Shown here: piece after piece, positions 63,277 to 64,000 of the stretch
How the letters are laid out: each line of letters begins with the position of its first letter
How positions within the stretch are numbered: position 1 is the first letter of the stretch
Source: Chryseobacterium indologenes
Lineage (GTDB): Bacteria; Bacteroidota; Bacteroidia; Flavobacteriales; Weeksellaceae
Length of the DNA stretch: 64,000 bases
Direction of reading: 5' to 3'
Assembly (NCBI GenBank): GCA_001013295.1
Contig: LAZY01000029.1
Location: forward strand, 28,080-92,079
Program-made: the position numbers and the translations under genes
Notes under the pieces: model-generated
What the model was told of the DNA's origin: nothing
Database searches by the model: none
What the model saw: the letters and a program-made list of their open reading frames with translations, nothing else

Positions 63277-64000
63277 ATGCAAACGATATTAGGAGCCAAT
63301 GGGCAGATTGGTGAAGAGTTGGCAAGAGAATTAAAAAGGAACTTTACCTCAGATATTCGCATTGTCAGCAGAGCAGCAAAAAAAGTAAATGATACAGACG
63401 AAGTCTTTTCAGCAGATCTTTCTATTCGTGAGAAAGCGATTGAAGCAGTAAAGGGGAGTGAAATTGCCTATTTTACTCTAGGACTTCCAATGAGTTCTGA
63501 TCTCTGGGAAGAACAGTTTCCTCTTATCCTTCGAAATGTGATAGATGCCTGTAAGATCAATGGAACAAAGCTTGTTTTCTTTGATAATACCTACATGTAT
63601 CCTCAGGACGACCGGGTTTTAACTGAAAATACTCCATTTGCTCCGGTAGGCAGAAAAGGAAAAGTTCGAAAAGAAATGGCAGAAATGGTCCTGAAGGAAA
63701 TACAGTCCGGAGCATTGGAAGCCGTTATCTGCCGCGCTCCTGAATTTTATGGTCCCGGAAAAACACAGAGCATTACCAATACATTGGTTTTTAATAATAT
63801 CAAAGAAGGTAAAAAGCTGAAAGTACCGTTGAGAACGGATAAAAAAAGAAGCTTAATCTGGACTCCTGATGCCAGCCGGGCCACGGCACTCATTGGAAAT
63901 ACACCGGATGCCTACGGACAGACCTGGCACCTGCCGGTAGACAAAAGCCATCCAGCCTACCGGGAATTTATAAGAACAGTCTCTGGCATTTACGGCAGGG
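63277..64000 (+). CDS. NAD-dependent epimerase/dehydratase family protein, 5' part
   Basis: The gene runs off the end of the window; 241 residues are visible. The Rossmann motif GANGQIGEEL is at residues 6-15, VFFDNTYMYPQ carries the catalytic Tyr region and RAPEFYGPG is the conserved loop. It resembles extended SDR epimerases (nucleoside-diphosphate-sugar epimerase type). Start ATG 63277 follows an AT-rich leader; the sugar or other substrate cannot be told. The C-terminal substrate domain is not in the window. Confidence 0.82.
   Translation, partial: MQTILGANGQIGEELARELKRNFTSDIRIVSRAAKKVNDTDEVFSADLSIREKAIEAVKGSEIAYFTLGLPMSSDLWEEQFPLILRNVIDACKINGTKLVFFDNTYMYPQDDRVLTENTPFAPVGRKGKVRKEMAEMVLKEIQSGALEAVICRAPEFYGPGKTQSITNTLVFNNIKEGKKLKVPLRTDKKRSLIWTPDASRATALIGNTPDAYGQTWHLPVDKSHPAYREFIRTVSGIYGR

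Overview
The window looks like a chromosomal segment of a Chryseobacterium-type flavobacterium (Bacteroidota, Weeksellaceae). Three things point there: the DNA is AT-rich, promoters repeatedly match the Bacteroidota -7 element TAnnTTTG (best with an upstream TTG before queA and before the GbsR-type regulator), and the gene content is typical, with a SusC/SusD pair, M61 and S9 peptidases, a fused E1 alpha/beta dehydrogenase, and secreted proteins with short Bacteroidota signal peptides. I saw no tRNA, rRNA, CRISPR array, transposase or phage gene.

Layout. 1-1.2 kb: end of an S9 peptidase and a small DNA glycosylase. 1.4-4.8 kb (minus): three overlapping genes for a GH109 alpha-N-acetylgalactosaminidase, a nucleotidyltransferase and a sugar kinase, a plausible GalNAc salvage operon. 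5-8 kb (minus): M61 peptidase, AIM24-like protein, unknown protein. 8.2-16.7 kb (mostly plus): queA, rlmN, membrane hydroxylase, secreted protein, polyprenyl synthase, E1 dehydrogenase. 16.7-20.1 kb: lipoprotein, AhpD-like protein, membrane methyltransferase preceded by a small overlapping ORF, and an HxlR regulator divergent from an old-yellow-enzyme reductase with a multi-site operator between them. 20.2-21.8 kb (minus): a 54-residue double-glycine leader peptide and a papain-like peptidase. 22.2-25.2 kb: ECF sigma factor followed by an unusual anti-sigma-like/TonB-plug/vWA fusion. 25.2-31.9 kb: a GbsR-type regulator heading a long operon of lipoprotein, small membrane proteins, DCC-type protein, desaturase, SRPBCC, DUF2071 and TIGR01777 epimerase genes. 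31.9-33.4 kb: GH29 alpha-fucosidase. 33.4-44.1 kb: secreted and hypothetical proteins, lpdA, two membrane AraC regulators, a LuxR-type regulator, a patatin-like hydrolase and an ABC ATPase. 44.5-48.8 kb: LytS/LytTR two-component pair, acyltransferase, serine hydrolase. 49.4-53.9 kb: a bilobed retropepsin-like protein, two secreted surface proteins, a membrane protein. 54.2-59.1 kb (minus): SusD, SusC and, upstream, a 50-residue Met/Cys/His-rich peptide gene. 59.5-64 kb: membrane phospholipase-D-like protein, secreted ADGF-type adenosine deaminase, a 184-bp inverted-repeat element, a three-repeat jacalin-like lectin and the start of an epimerase.

How it works together. Glycan use recurs: GH109, GH29, SusCD, a lectin, and the kinase/nucleotidyltransferase that could recycle the released sugar. 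Regulation is dense: ECF, GbsR, HxlR, AraC x2, LuxR and LytTR. The most interesting parts are genes and elements below usual annotation size (the double-glycine peptide, the Met/Cys/His-rich peptide before SusCD, coupled small ORFs, the inverted-repeat element), the sigma/vWA fusion and the phased operator repeats.
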